Position numbers and translations under genes: made by a program
Notes under the pieces: generated by a model
The model's input: only the letters and a program-made list of their open reading frames with translations
Told to the model about the DNA's origin: nothing
Database searches by the model: none
From: Butyrivibrio sp.
GTDB taxonomy: Bacteria > Bacillota > Clostridia > Lachnospirales > Lachnospiraceae
DNA: 64,000 nt
Assembly (NCBI GenBank): GCA_017535785.1
Contig: JAFXTN010000037.1
Coordinates: forward strand, 124,001 to 188,000
Reading direction: 5' to 3'
In this document: piece after piece, positions 25,325-34,338 of the stretch
How positions within the stretch are numbered: the stretch's first letter is position 1
How the letters are laid out: the number at the start of each line of letters is the position of its first letter

Positions 25325-27190
25325 ATGAGAGTTTCAGATTATATAGTTGAATTTTTGATAAAAAAGGGCGTCACCGACTGCTTCACGGTAGTAGGCGGTG
25401 GCGCTATGTATTTAAATAATTCTTTCGGACATACTGAAGGTATGAAGTGTACCCATTTTCATCATGAACAGGGAGCAGCTATCGCAGCGGAAGGTTATTC
25501 AAGATATGAGAATAAAGTTGCCGCACTTTGCGTAACTTCAGGCCCCGGCGGAACCAATGCCATTACCGGAGTTATTGGAGGATGGCTTGATTCGCTTCCA
25601 ATGTTCGTAGTTAGCGGTCAGGTCCGCTATGATACAACGGTACGTTACTGGAAAAAGAACTTTGGCGGAGAGTGCGCGTCACAGGTAGGCTGTGCGGACG
25701 AGTATGCTCCGAGAGCTATAGGTGATCAGGAATATGACATTACCGCAATGACTTCACATATCTGTAAGTATGCGGTAATGCTCGAAGATCCCGCTGATAT
25801 CAGATTCCATCTTGAGAAGGCCTGGCATCTTATGAATACCGGAAGACCCGGCCCTGTGTGGATCGACGTTCCCGTAAATTATCAGGCGGCAGAGATAAAT
25901 CCCGAGGAGCTCAGAGGATATGATCCCTCTGAAGAAAACGGTCAAAAGAGATCAAGTGAAGCCAAGCTTGACGAGCAGATAGATAAAGCACTTGAAATGC
26001 TTAAAGAAGCTAAGAGACCTGTTATTTACGCCGGAGGCGGAATCCGCATTTCCGGTGGCTATGATGCTTTCAGAAAAGTAGTTGATAAGCTTGGGATTCC
26101 GGTCTGCACATATTGGAATTCAATAGATGTTATTGAGTCCGACAACCCGCTTTACTGCGGACGTGGCGGTAACATGGGCGATAGACCCGGTAACTTTGCG
26201 ATTCAGAATTCAGATCTTGTTCTTGTTCTCGGAAGCAGACTTTCTATCAGACAGGTCGGCTATACCTGGGACACATGGGCGAGAGCAGCCAAGGTCATCA
26301 TGGTTGATATCGATCCTTCGGAGATGGATAAGCATACACTTCATGTTGATCTCAAGATACATGCTGATGTAAAAGAATTTTTGGAAAAGCTTAGCGATAA
26401 GCTAAACAGCTTTGGCAATTCGGGATATCTTTTTACTGATGATGCGTGGAGAGCGCAGTGCATAAAGTGGAAAGAGAAATACCCTGTTGTTTCTGATGAG
26501 CAGCTTCATACCGGTGATAAGCTTGTGAATGTTTACGGCTTTATCAAGGCACTTTCCGATAAGCTTCCAAAGGGAAGCTTGACGGCTGTAAGTAACGGAG
26601 CGTGTTGCGTTGCCGGACATCAGAGCTGGACGATAAAAGAAGGAACGAGATTTATCATAAACAATGCTGTAGCAAGTATGGGATACGGACTTCCTGCAGC
26701 TATAGGTTTGTGTTTATCTTCAGGTAAAAAAGAGACTGTATGTCTTGAAGGTGACGGAAGTATCATGATGAACCTTCAGGAGCTTCAGACTATAGTTACA
26801 AATAAGCTTCCCGTTAAGATATTCCTTATAAACAATGCGGGATATCATTCCATCAGGCTTACTCAGAACAATCTTTTTTCTGATTATTCAAAGTGCGGAA
26901 TAGGTCCCGAGAGTGGGGATCTTGCATTCCCATCTTTTGAAAAGATAGCGGGAGCTTTCGGATATAATTATATTGGAATTCATACGGGAGATGAGCTTTC
27001 AGACAAATTGGATGAGGCTCTTAAGACAAGTGATCCTGTTCTATGTGAGGTATTTACGGATACAGATCAGGTGTGGGCTCCCAAGAGTTCAGCAAAAAGA
27101 CTTCCGGACGGAACGCTCACAAGTCCTCCGCTTGAGGATCTTGCTCCTTTCCTTCCAAGAGAAGAGCTTGCAGAGAATATGTATATTTGA
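25325..27190 (+). CDS. Thiamine-pyrophosphate carboligase, acetolactate-synthase-like
   Basis: This 621-residue enzyme has the three TPP-enzyme domains. The N-terminal PYR domain contains the catalytic Glu in HHEQGAAIAAEGYSR near residue 50. The central domain has DLVLVLGSRLSIRQVGY. The C-terminal PP domain has the metal motif GDGSIMMNLQELQTI...INNAGYH near residue 475. It is not a canonical IlvB: the tight linkage to rfbF suggests a sugar carboligase of the YerE type, which adds an acetyl unit from pyruvate to a CDP-keto-sugar. Acetolactate or oxalyl-CoA-type activity remains possible. It has no own ribosome site and is probably coupled to rfbF. Confidence 0.8.
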   Translation: MRVSDYIVEFLIKKGVTDCFTVVGGGAMYLNNSFGHTEGMKCTHFHHEQGAAIAAEGYSRYENKVAALCVTSGPGGTNAITGVIGGWLDSLPMFVVSGQVRYDTTVRYWKKNFGGECASQVGCADEYAPRAIGDQEYDITAMTSHICKYAVMLEDPADIRFHLEKAWHLMNTGRPGPVWIDVPVNYQAAEINPEELRGYDPSEENGQKRSSEAKLDEQIDKALEMLKEAKRPVIYAGGGIRISGGYDAFRKVVDKLGIPVCTYWNSIDVIESDNPLYCGRGGNMGDRPGNFAIQNSDLVLVLGSRLSIRQVGYTWDTWARAAKVIMVDIDPSEMDKHTLHVDLKIHADVKEFLEKLSDKLNSFGNSGYLFTDDAWRAQCIKWKEKYPVVSDEQLHTGDKLVNVYGFIKALSDKLPKGSLTAVSNGACCVAGHQSWTIKEGTRFIINNAVASMGYGLPAAIGLCLSSGKKETVCLEGDGSIMMNLQELQTIVTNKLPVKIFLINNAGYHSIRLTQNNLFSDYSKCGIGPESGDLAFPSFEKIAGAFGYNYIGIHTGDELSDKLDEALKTSDPVLCEVFTDTDQVWAPKSSAKRLPDGTLTSPPLEDLAPFLPREELAENMYI

Positions 27191-27271
27191 CGATGGATCA
27201 AAGTATTATATAAGGGGAACTAATCGATCATGCAACTGTTAACGCTATATAAAAGGGAATAGGAAAGACAT

Positions 27272-28243
27272 ATGAACAAAAAAAATGGCATAATTAAATA
27301 TTTTATCGGTGCAATAATAATCGTTGCATTGTTTGTGTTCTTCGTAGGTTCTTTTGGAAAACAGGATGAAGGGATCGAAGGACAGACAGGCGGTGGAAGT
27401 AGCTACGTCGAAGGCGAAGATTCCGTTGAAGGAATGGCCGGAGATATGCCTTCCGGAGAAACAGATGGCGGTTACGACTCTATGGGCGGAGGTGCTGCGC
27501 CTGCTCTTGCAGATGGATCGAGTGGCGAGGCTCCTTCGGGAGCGGACGGTGGCGAGGTTATAAACGCAGGCCCGTCGATCGGAGGTGAATCATCTCTTTC
27601 CGGCTTAGGCGGAAAAGACGGCGATACTATAGGCGGCGTTGGTGCGGATACTTCAGGAAGTGGTTCATTTGGCGCAGGTGATCCGGGAAAAGATGCTATT
27701 ACAGATACCAACACTTCATCGGTTCCAAGCGGAAATCCTACCGGTTCTACGGGATCTGACGCCCAGGTCGGAGGGACACAAGGAAAGAGTGGAATTCCTT
27801 CTATCGGAGGATCCAAATCAAAAAAGACCTCTTCAAAGAAACAAAAAGCAGAAGTTGTGGCAGAGACTCCGAAGGACGATGACTCCGGAGAAGATGCAGC
27901 CACGCTTCCAGAGAACGGAGTATATACTTCAAAGCAAGATGTGGCGATGTATCTTCATACTTACCACAGACTGCCGCAAAACTTCATTACCAAGAAGCAG
28001 GCCAATCAGCTTGGATGGACCGGTGGAAGTCTTGAAAAATTTGCTCCGGGAAAATCCATAGGCGGAGATTTTTTCGGAAACTATGAGGGCAGACTCCCGG
28101 ATGGCCATGAATATCACGAATGTGATATCGACACATTTAAGGCTGAAAAGCGTGGAGAGAAGAGGATAGTTTATTCCGAAGATTTCCACATCTATTATAC
28201 AGAAGACCATTACAATACGTTTGAACTGTTGTATGAACCTTGA
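27272..28243 (+). CDS. Membrane-anchored barnase-type ribonuclease toxin
   Basis: This 323-residue protein has an N-terminal membrane helix (about 9-28), a ~170-residue Gly/Ser/Asp-rich linker, a basic Lys/Ser patch, and a C-terminal barnase domain (about 215-323). Barnase residues are conserved: Lys near 241 (NFITKKQAN), the general base Glu near 283 (HECDID), Arg near 298 (KRIVY) and the catalytic His near 313 (EDHYNTF); APGKSIGGDFF and YHRLPQ are also diagnostic. It should be an extracellular or delivered guanyl-preferring RNase. The barstar-like inhibitor gene lies 45 nt downstream. The long linker is unlike secreted Bacillus barnase. Confidence 0.92.
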   Translation: MNKKNGIIKYFIGAIIIVALFVFFVGSFGKQDEGIEGQTGGGSSYVEGEDSVEGMAGDMPSGETDGGYDSMGGGAAPALADGSSGEAPSGADGGEVINAGPSIGGESSLSGLGGKDGDTIGGVGADTSGSGSFGAGDPGKDAITDTNTSSVPSGNPTGSTGSDAQVGGTQGKSGIPSIGGSKSKKTSSKKQKAEVVAETPKDDDSGEDAATLPENGVYTSKQDVAMYLHTYHRLPQNFITKKQANQLGWTGGSLEKFAPGKSIGGDFFGNYEGRLPDGHEYHECDIDTFKAEKRGEKRIVYSEDFHIYYTEDHYNTFELLYEP

Positions 28244-28288
28244 TACTTATGACAGATAGAAGTTTTTGGAATCGATAGAGGTGAATGA

Positions 28289-28564
28289 ATGGGGAAAGTT
28301 TTTTATATTGATCTGTCCGAGGTGACAACTAAGGAAGAATTTCAGGATCTTTTGGCAAAAGAGCTACCACTTCCCGATTATTACGGAAAGAACCTCGATG
28401 CACTTAACGACGTTCTTACCGAAATGGGAAACGGCTGGAATATTATCTTTTACAATATAAAATTTGCAGAGAGAAGGCTGGGCAAGTATTTTGAGGCTTT
28501 GAAAAGACTCTGCAAGGAAGCATCACAAGATACATTGGATTTGAAGATCAGGTTTTTTGAATAA
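28289..28564 (+). CDS. Barstar-family ribonuclease inhibitor (immunity protein)
   Basis: This 91-residue acidic cytoplasmic protein neutralises the ribonuclease encoded just upstream. The barstar core is clear: a helix followed by LPLPDYYGKNLDALNDVL, matching the barnase-binding helix (YYGENLDALWD in Bacillus barstar), and a C-terminal beta strand (LDLKIRF). The Asp equivalent to barstar Asp39, which plugs the active site, is the Asp of NLDAL. AGAGGTG precedes the ATG. The toxin-then-antitoxin order requires the inhibitor to be made promptly. Confidence 0.92.
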   Translation: MGKVFYIDLSEVTTKEEFQDLLAKELPLPDYYGKNLDALNDVLTEMGNGWNIIFYNIKFAERRLGKYFEALKRLCKEASQDTLDLKIRFFE

Positions 28565-28594
28565 ATATTTTCATATGAGAAAGGAAAGAGAAAA

Positions 28595-29230
28595 ATGAGA
28601 AGAATCAAAGAATTATGTTTAGTAACTGTAATCTGTTTATCTTTTGCCGGGCTTACGGCTTGCGGCTCTTCTAAGGCAGGAGAGGCCACGGAAAGTGAAG
28701 CCAACATCGAGGAAACTGTAGATACAACTACAGAAGCAGATGTTGAGGAAAGTGAGGATACGGTTTCCGAAGAGACTGCTCCTAAAGCCGGTGAAGTAAA
28801 GGAACTTTCAGAGGGAGATAAGGCTCCTGATTTTACAGCAAAGCTTGCTGACGGAACGGAGTTTAAGCTTTCAGATCACAATAATGAGGTAGTTCTCCTT
28901 AATTTCTTTGCATCATGGTGTCCTCCTTGTATGGGCGAGATGCCTGCTTTTGAGAAGCTTAAGAATGATAACATCGAGGGATTGTCGATCATATGCGTAG
29001 ACTGCATGGAGGACAAGGAGACTGTAGATCAGCTTATTAAGGATGAGGGTTATACTTTCCCTATCGCTTATGATGAAGACGGCGCAATAGAGATGTTATA
29101 TCCCACAGAGGGTATTCCTTATACTCTTGTGATAAAGAACGGAACGATCGAGAAGATCTACCTTGGTGCTGATAACGCAGATGCGCAGTATGCTGAGTAT
29201 AAGGGCGCAATTGATGAGTGTTTGAAGTAA
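28595..29230 (+). CDS. TlpA/ResA-family thiol-disulfide oxidoreductase lipoprotein
   Basis: This 211-residue protein has a lipoprotein signal (LTACGSS lipobox near residue 22), an acidic Thr/Glu-rich linker, then a thioredoxin-like fold. The active site WCPPCMGEMPAF is near residue 109, and the cis-Pro loop is GIPYTLVI. It should reduce or isomerise disulfides outside the membrane. The FeS membrane protein that follows 18 nt later could supply electrons. AAAGGAAAG precedes the ATG. Confidence 0.9.
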   Translation: MRRIKELCLVTVICLSFAGLTACGSSKAGEATESEANIEETVDTTTEADVEESEDTVSEETAPKAGEVKELSEGDKAPDFTAKLADGTEFKLSDHNNEVVLLNFFASWCPPCMGEMPAFEKLKNDNIEGLSIICVDCMEDKETVDQLIKDEGYTFPIAYDEDGAIEMLYPTEGIPYTLVIKNGTIEKIYLGADNADAQYAEYKGAIDECLK

Positions 29231-29248
29231 AAGATAAATGAGGTGCCG

Positions 29249-30214
29249 ATGAAAGGTAAGGAGCATTTCAAGCAGTTTTCAAGACGCTATGTTCAGCTTA
29301 TGGCTGCAGTGTTATACAACTGTAATTTTAAAGGCTTTGCAGAGGGCAAGATCTGGAAAGGTAATAGTAAAGGAATGTGCGTGCCGGGACTAAACTGTTA
29401 TTCATGTCCCGGTGCGATCGCTTCATGCCCTTTGGGAAGCTTGCAGACGGCGCTTATCTCATCGAAGTATAAATTTCCATATTATATTTTGGGGACGATC
29501 TTACTGATGGGACTGTTTCTCGGAAGGTTTATCTGCGGATTTTTGTGTCCGTTTGGACTCATTCAAGATCTGCTTGATAAGATTCCTACGCCGAAGATAA
29601 AAAAGAGCAATATCACTCGAGGTCTTTCATGGATCAAATATGTAGTGCTTGTGATATTTGCGATACTTATTCCGATATTGTATTCTGCACCCGGTTTTTG
29701 TAAATACATTTGTCCTGCGGGAACACTGGAAGCAGGGATTCCGCTTACGATACTGCAGGAAAAGCTCAGACCGATGATAGGCTTTCTTTTTAGCTGGAAG
29801 GTATTTATGCTCTTGCTGATATTTGCGGTATGCATATTTGCCTATCGAGGCTTTTGCAGATTCCTATGTCCTTTGGGCGCGATATATTCTTTCTTTCAGC
29901 CGATCTCTTTCTTTGGAATACAGGTTGATGAGAAGAAGTGCACTCACTGCAACGCATGTGTCCGAAATTGCAAAATGGATGTAAAAAAAGTCTGCGACAG
30001 AGAATGCATACAGTGTGGTGAATGTATAAAACACTGCCCCGAAGATGCCATACATTTTGGAGTACGAAGGCTTGATAACAAAAAAAGAATACTTCAGATC
30101 GTCTTAGTTGTATTGGCAGTGGTGATCATTGTTGTCGGATTAAATAATAAGGGATTCAATGATGTGAAAAATAAAGCTATCAGACTATGCTATGAATGCA
30201 TGGGAATAGGATGA
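29249..30214 (+). CDS. Membrane 4Fe-4S protein (NapH/NosR/YccM-like)
   Basis: This 321-residue membrane protein has about five helices. An N-terminal Cys cluster is present (CVPGLNCYSCPGAIASCPLG), then the conserved FLCPFGLIQDLLDKIP and FLCPLGAIYSFFQPIS loops. Two ferredoxin-type clusters follow near residues 235-270 (CTHCNACVRNC and CIQCGECIKHCPEDAI). It likely moves electrons across the membrane to the adjacent TlpA-type lipoprotein. I chose ATG 29249, with GAGG 5 nt upstream; a GTG at 29243 is inside the ribosome site. Confidence 0.85.
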   Translation: MKGKEHFKQFSRRYVQLMAAVLYNCNFKGFAEGKIWKGNSKGMCVPGLNCYSCPGAIASCPLGSLQTALISSKYKFPYYILGTILLMGLFLGRFICGFLCPFGLIQDLLDKIPTPKIKKSNITRGLSWIKYVVLVIFAILIPILYSAPGFCKYICPAGTLEAGIPLTILQEKLRPMIGFLFSWKVFMLLLIFAVCIFAYRGFCRFLCPLGAIYSFFQPISFFGIQVDEKKCTHCNACVRNCKMDVKKVCDRECIQCGECIKHCPEDAIHFGVRRLDNKKRILQIVLVVLAVVIIVVGLNNKGFNDVKNKAIRLCYECMGIG

Positions 30215-30227
30215 TGATCTTATAATA

Positions 30228-30265
30228 AAAAGGCTTTCGCTTATATAGCGAAAGCCTTTAATTTT
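30228..30265. terminator. Bidirectional terminator between convergent genes
   Basis: AAAGGCTTTCGC pairs with GCGAAAGCCTTT over 12 bp with A/T-rich tails on both sides. It lies between the FeS protein gene and the minus-strand permease gene. Confidence 0.85.
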
Positions 30266-30272
30266 ATTCATA

Positions 30273-31541
30273 TTAGGCATATACGATCCAGATATACAGA
30301 TATCCTACAAACACCGCTGTAAGTGTGAACGGAACACCGATCCTCATGAAGTCGCTGAAGCTTACTTCGTAGCCTTCTTTTCTTAGCATACCCACACCGG
30401 CGATATTAGCTGAAGCTCCGATAGGAGTTAAGTTGCCGCCAAGTGTTGCTCCGATGAGGAGTCCAAAGTATAAAAGAAGCGGATCAGCATGCATTACTGC
30501 TGAAAGACTTCCGAGTACCGGAAGCATCGTGGCAACGTACGGAATGTTATCTATGAATGCCGAAACGGCTACTGATCCGAATACTATTACAGTGTAGAGG
30601 AGGAAGATATTACCTTTTCCCGCAGTAGCGATCATATTAGCAAGATCGTCGATCACACCGACATTGGTGATTCCGGCTATTACACAGAAGAGTCCTGCAA
30701 GAAGGAGCATTGTGTCATAGTCGATAGCCTTAAGTGAATGCCACATAGTGTCGGTTCCTTTGGATATCTGTATCTCCCAGATGATGTTTATGATACCGCA
30801 GACCATACATATAACACCGTTTGTGATCTCGGGCTTGTTCTGGAAGAAAGATGCGATAACAAGGAGAACTACGTGACCAAGCATCATGATCGTAGGAACA
30901 TAATCTGTTACCACTGTTTTTTCGTTTGAATGTACAGGCTCTTTATCTTTTCTAAAGAGGAACATCATGATCGGAACGGTTGCGAGAGCACCGAGCTCAA
31001 CCGCAAAGAAGATTCCGGGATGACCGTTCATCCAGAAGAAATCGTTAAAGTCCATTTTTGCTGCGCCGGCAAGCATGATAGATGTTGTATCGCCGACAAG
31101 TGTTGCGGCACCCTGAAGATTTGACGAAACTGCGATACATATGATCATGGGTACCGGTGAGATCTTGAGCTTTTTACAGATCGCAAGTCCGACGGGAGCA
31201 ACCATAAGAAGTGTTGCAACGTTGTCTATAAACGCCGAGATGATGCCGGAGAAAAGCGACATATAGATCGTAACCCACATTACATTGGGAGCCAGATTTA
31301 GCAACTTATCCGCTATCAGGTTCGGCATCTTGGATTCTATGAAATAATCGACGATGACCATCGTTCCGAAGATCATCATAAGTATGTTCCAGTCTATTGC
31401 AAAGAATACATTGTTGATCGGAAGTATTCCGAGTATCACGAAAACAACAGCTGTAGAAAGTGCAACTATCGCTCGCCTTTTCGGAAGAGTGATCATAAGA
31501 ATGTACATAAGGATAAATAGAATGATTGCTATGGTTTTCAA
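30273..31541 (-). CDS. SLC13/ArsB-type anion or Na+-coupled permease
   Basis: This 422-residue polytopic protein has about 10-12 helices arranged as an inverted repeat. Two copies of the family loop are visible: FIDNVATLLMVAPVGLAI and FIDNIPYVATMLPVLGSL, plus GATLGGNLTPIGASANI near the C-terminus. This is the ion-transporter (IT) superfamily containing arsenite, citrate and Na+/H+ carriers; substrate is not predictable. The start is TTG 31541, because AAGGAG lies 8 nt upstream on the minus strand; a longer frame to 31589 has no ribosome site. Confidence 0.85.
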   Translation of the reverse strand: MKTIAIILFILMYILMITLPKRRAIVALSTAVVFVILGILPINNVFFAIDWNILMMIFGTMVIVDYFIESKMPNLIADKLLNLAPNVMWVTIYMSLFSGIISAFIDNVATLLMVAPVGLAICKKLKISPVPMIICIAVSSNLQGAATLVGDTTSIMLAGAAKMDFNDFFWMNGHPGIFFAVELGALATVPIMMFLFRKDKEPVHSNEKTVVTDYVPTIMMLGHVVLLVIASFFQNKPEITNGVICMVCGIINIIWEIQISKGTDTMWHSLKAIDYDTMLLLAGLFCVIAGITNVGVIDDLANMIATAGKGNIFLLYTVIVFGSVAVSAFIDNIPYVATMLPVLGSLSAVMHADPLLLYFGLLIGATLGGNLTPIGASANIAGVGMLRKEGYEVSFSDFMRIGVPFTLTAVFVGYLYIWIVYA

Positions 31542-31725
31542 TTCAGGATCTCCTTGAAAATATGAATAATTAAATCCAATATAAAGCAATACTACGTAAG
31601 AAATAGGCTTTTGTCAAACAAATAGTTTCATGAAAAAAAGGCGTGTTATAATGGTAGGGTATCTTGATCTGCCATGGGCGGAAAAGGCCGGCTATGGCAC
31701 TATTTATTATTCTGAGGTAAAAGAT

Positions 31726-33021
31726 ATGAGTAAAAAGATTACTGACAGTAAGCAGATTGCAAAAGATATGATGGATTTCATAGATAAGAGCCCTACTTGC
31801 TTCCATGTGGTTGAGAATCTTAAACAGAAGCTTGTAAAAGAAGGCTTTACAGAGCTTAAGGAGAGTGAGGAGTGGAAGCTCAAAGTAGGTAAGTACTTTG
31901 TTATCCGTAATGATTCCGCTGTAATCTCTTTTAAGATCCCCAAAAAAGATTTCAAGGGATTCTACATGATCGCAAGTCACAGCGATTCTCCTTCTTTTAA
32001 GATAAAAGATAACCCCGAAATGGAGAGCTGCGGAGCTTACGTTAAGCTCAACACCGAGAAGTACGGAGGAATGCTCTGTGCGCAGTGGTTTGACATACCG
32101 CTTTCAGTTGCGGGAAGGCTTATTGTTAAGTCCAAGAAAAAAGGCTTTAAGACTAAGCTTGTAAATGTGGACAGGGATCTTCTTATGATACCGTCACTTG
32201 CTATCCACATGAACAGGGAAGTCAATGACGGATATAAGTACAATCCGCAGGTTGATATGATCCCGGTTTTCGGAGATGCTGATTCCAAAGAAAAGTTTTT
32301 TGACGTAGTAGCTGAGGCAGCAGGCGTTTCAAAAGAGGATATTCTGGGACACGATCTCTTTTTATATAACAGAGTTCATCCGACTTTCTGGGGCGCTAAT
32401 GAAGAATTTATATCAAGTTCCAGACTGGACGATCAGGAGTGCGTATATACAACATTTGAAGGCTTTATTAATAGCGGAGATTCAGAGAACGTTGCTATGC
32501 ACTGCGTATTTGATAACGAAGAAGTGGGAAGCGGAACCAAGCAGGCCGCGGATTCCACGTTCCTTAAGGATACTCTTATCCGTATCAATCATGCACTTGG
32601 AAGAAACGATCAGCAGTATTACACAGCCGTTGCAAACAGCTTTATGATATCTGCGGATAATGCGCACGCCGTTCATCCAAATCATGTCGACAAGGCAGAT
32701 CCGGTGAACAGGCCTATCATGAATAAGGGCATTGTCATCAAATACAACGCCAATCAGAAATATACGACTGATGCCGTATCTGCGGCATTCTTTAAAGTAA
32801 TATGTGAAAAGGCTCAAGTGCCTTTCCAGTCATATACGAATCGCTCGGATATAGCGGGAGGAGCGACTCTTGGAAATAAAACTACAGTACAGGTGTCTGT
32901 AGATGCCGTAGATATAGGGCTTGCCCAGCTTGCGATGCATTCACCCTACGAATCGGCAGGTAGCCTGGACCCCGAGTATATGGTCAAGGCATCCAAGGCA
33001 TTTTACGAATATAAGGCTTGA
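31726..33021 (+). CDS. M18-family aminopeptidase
   Basis: This 431-residue cytoplasmic zinc aminopeptidase removes N-terminal residues, typically acidic or neutral, from peptides. Metal and catalytic motifs are visible: ASHSDSPSFKIKDNP near residue 82 (His-x-Asp), SRLDDQE near 237, FDNEEVGSGT near 269 and a C-terminal MHSPYESAG His near 407. ATG 31726 with GAGG 8 nt upstream gives the normal family length; the in-frame extension to 31630 does not look like this family. Confidence 0.9.
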   Translation: MSKKITDSKQIAKDMMDFIDKSPTCFHVVENLKQKLVKEGFTELKESEEWKLKVGKYFVIRNDSAVISFKIPKKDFKGFYMIASHSDSPSFKIKDNPEMESCGAYVKLNTEKYGGMLCAQWFDIPLSVAGRLIVKSKKKGFKTKLVNVDRDLLMIPSLAIHMNREVNDGYKYNPQVDMIPVFGDADSKEKFFDVVAEAAGVSKEDILGHDLFLYNRVHPTFWGANEEFISSSRLDDQECVYTTFEGFINSGDSENVAMHCVFDNEEVGSGTKQAADSTFLKDTLIRINHALGRNDQQYYTAVANSFMISADNAHAVHPNHVDKADPVNRPIMNKGIVIKYNANQKYTTDAVSAAFFKVICEKAQVPFQSYTNRSDIAGGATLGNKTTVQVSVDAVDIGLAQLAMHSPYESAGSLDPEYMVKASKAFYEYKA

Positions 33022-33067
33022 GTTTTTCGGGCGTTTTCAGAAATAAATATGAAAGAGGTTTTGTTAA

Positions 33068-34207
33068 ATGGGAATTTTTGATTTTTTCTCCGGAAAAGAA
33101 AAATCACAGGATGATACTTTGGAAAAAGAGAAGGCTTTTGAGAAGGAAAAAGCAATCGAAGAAGTAAAGAAGGCACACGAGAACCTTAGGTGGCCGGTTA
33201 TTTCCAGGATCAATAATATAAATATAAAAGACGCTGAAACGGAACTTTTGGAAGATACTGTTTCACCTGAGCGAAAGAACGAGATCGGTGAGCACATTTA
33301 CGATGAAGAGATTGATACAGACGTGATCAAGGAGCTGTCTTCGCAGGAACTGTTATTTCTTTTGACAACTCTGGAAGAGTACCATAAGGTATCGCCGCTC
33401 CCCGGATATGAGAAAAACCACAGAAAAGTGTACAACGAAGTGCTTGATAGGATAAGAAATGCAAGTACATTGTTTGTATTATATGATGCCGGAACAAGAT
33501 TTCCATTTATCGACAGTGGTCATATCAATGTTTATTTTGAAAAAGAGCTAGCTGAAAAGGCGGCTGCTCTTTATCTAAAGCAGTACAGAAAAATAGTCGT
33601 AAATGAAGTTAAGGTCGAGAATGAAAAAGCTCCGTCAGGAAAAGGCTTTTTTGACTACCTGTATTATATCGGTATCGAGAATCTCGTGATCGATAACGGT
33701 GCATACAAGGCAAGATTTAAGAGAAATGAAATTGTTGTATCTGTCGGGGATTGGAAGGGCAATTCCGGAAATGAGATCGTAAATCCCGCTCTTAATTTTA
33801 CGATGCTTGATTTCTTGACAGAGATTACATGGCCCGTTAATTACGATCAGAAGGTTGATGTTCTTAAGGCAAAAGAAGCAAGAATGGTTGACTGCATCAA
33901 GAAGAGTAATTTCATAGTCCCTATGCAGCACGAGGGAGACGTAGAGGTACTTGAAGACGGAAGAATGAAGCCCGGAAAGGATACCAAATTCAAATTCCCT
34001 GTTATCAAGACAAAAGAGGGAAAAGAATACCTTCCCATATTTACTGACGGCCTTGAGTTTTCAAAAAAGTTAAGCGGAGCCGGATGGAACGCAGCAGTGT
34101 TTAAATACGACGATATTATCAGATTTGCCAAAGACAAAGATGGCATAAGGATCAATCCGGAGGGCCAGGGGATCATTATTCCAAAAGAGAGATTTGAAGT
34201 CTTATAA
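33068..34207 (+). CDS. SseB-domain protein with charged N-terminal coil
   Basis: This 379-residue soluble protein is of unknown role. The first ~45 residues are a charged coiled-coil-like stretch (repeated KEKAFEKEKAIEE). The middle is unassigned. The last ~100 residues are an SseB N-terminal-type domain: NFIVPMQHEGDVEVLEDG, then KEGKEYLPIFTDGLEFSKK and GIRINPEGQGIIIPKERF. SseB-like domains occur in diverse Firmicutes proteins without a settled function. AGAGG precedes the ATG. It appears monocistronic. Confidence 0.7.
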   Translation: MGIFDFFSGKEKSQDDTLEKEKAFEKEKAIEEVKKAHENLRWPVISRINNINIKDAETELLEDTVSPERKNEIGEHIYDEEIDTDVIKELSSQELLFLLTTLEEYHKVSPLPGYEKNHRKVYNEVLDRIRNASTLFVLYDAGTRFPFIDSGHINVYFEKELAEKAAALYLKQYRKIVVNEVKVENEKAPSGKGFFDYLYYIGIENLVIDNGAYKARFKRNEIVVSVGDWKGNSGNEIVNPALNFTMLDFLTEITWPVNYDQKVDVLKAKEARMVDCIKKSNFIVPMQHEGDVEVLEDGRMKPGKDTKFKFPVIKTKEGKEYLPIFTDGLEFSKKLSGAGWNAAVFKYDDIIRFAKDKDGIRINPEGQGIIIPKERFEVL

Positions 34208-34280
34208 CGTAATTATTAATTTTATAACTCATTTTGTAAAAAATACTTTTCATCTCACAAAAAACAGTATATACTTGTGT

Positions 34281-34302
34281 AAACAAATAGAAATATTTGT
34301 TT
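34281..34302 (+). other. Leader inverted repeat before the two-domain membrane protein gene
   Basis: AAACAAATA (34281-34289), loop GAAA and TATTTGTTT (34294-34302) form a perfect 9-bp hairpin. It is 30 nt before the ribosome site of the next gene. It could be an RNA stem or an operator. Confidence 0.4.
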
Positions 34303-34338
34303 AAGTATTGTTATTTTTGTTGAGAGGAGAAGTATGAA

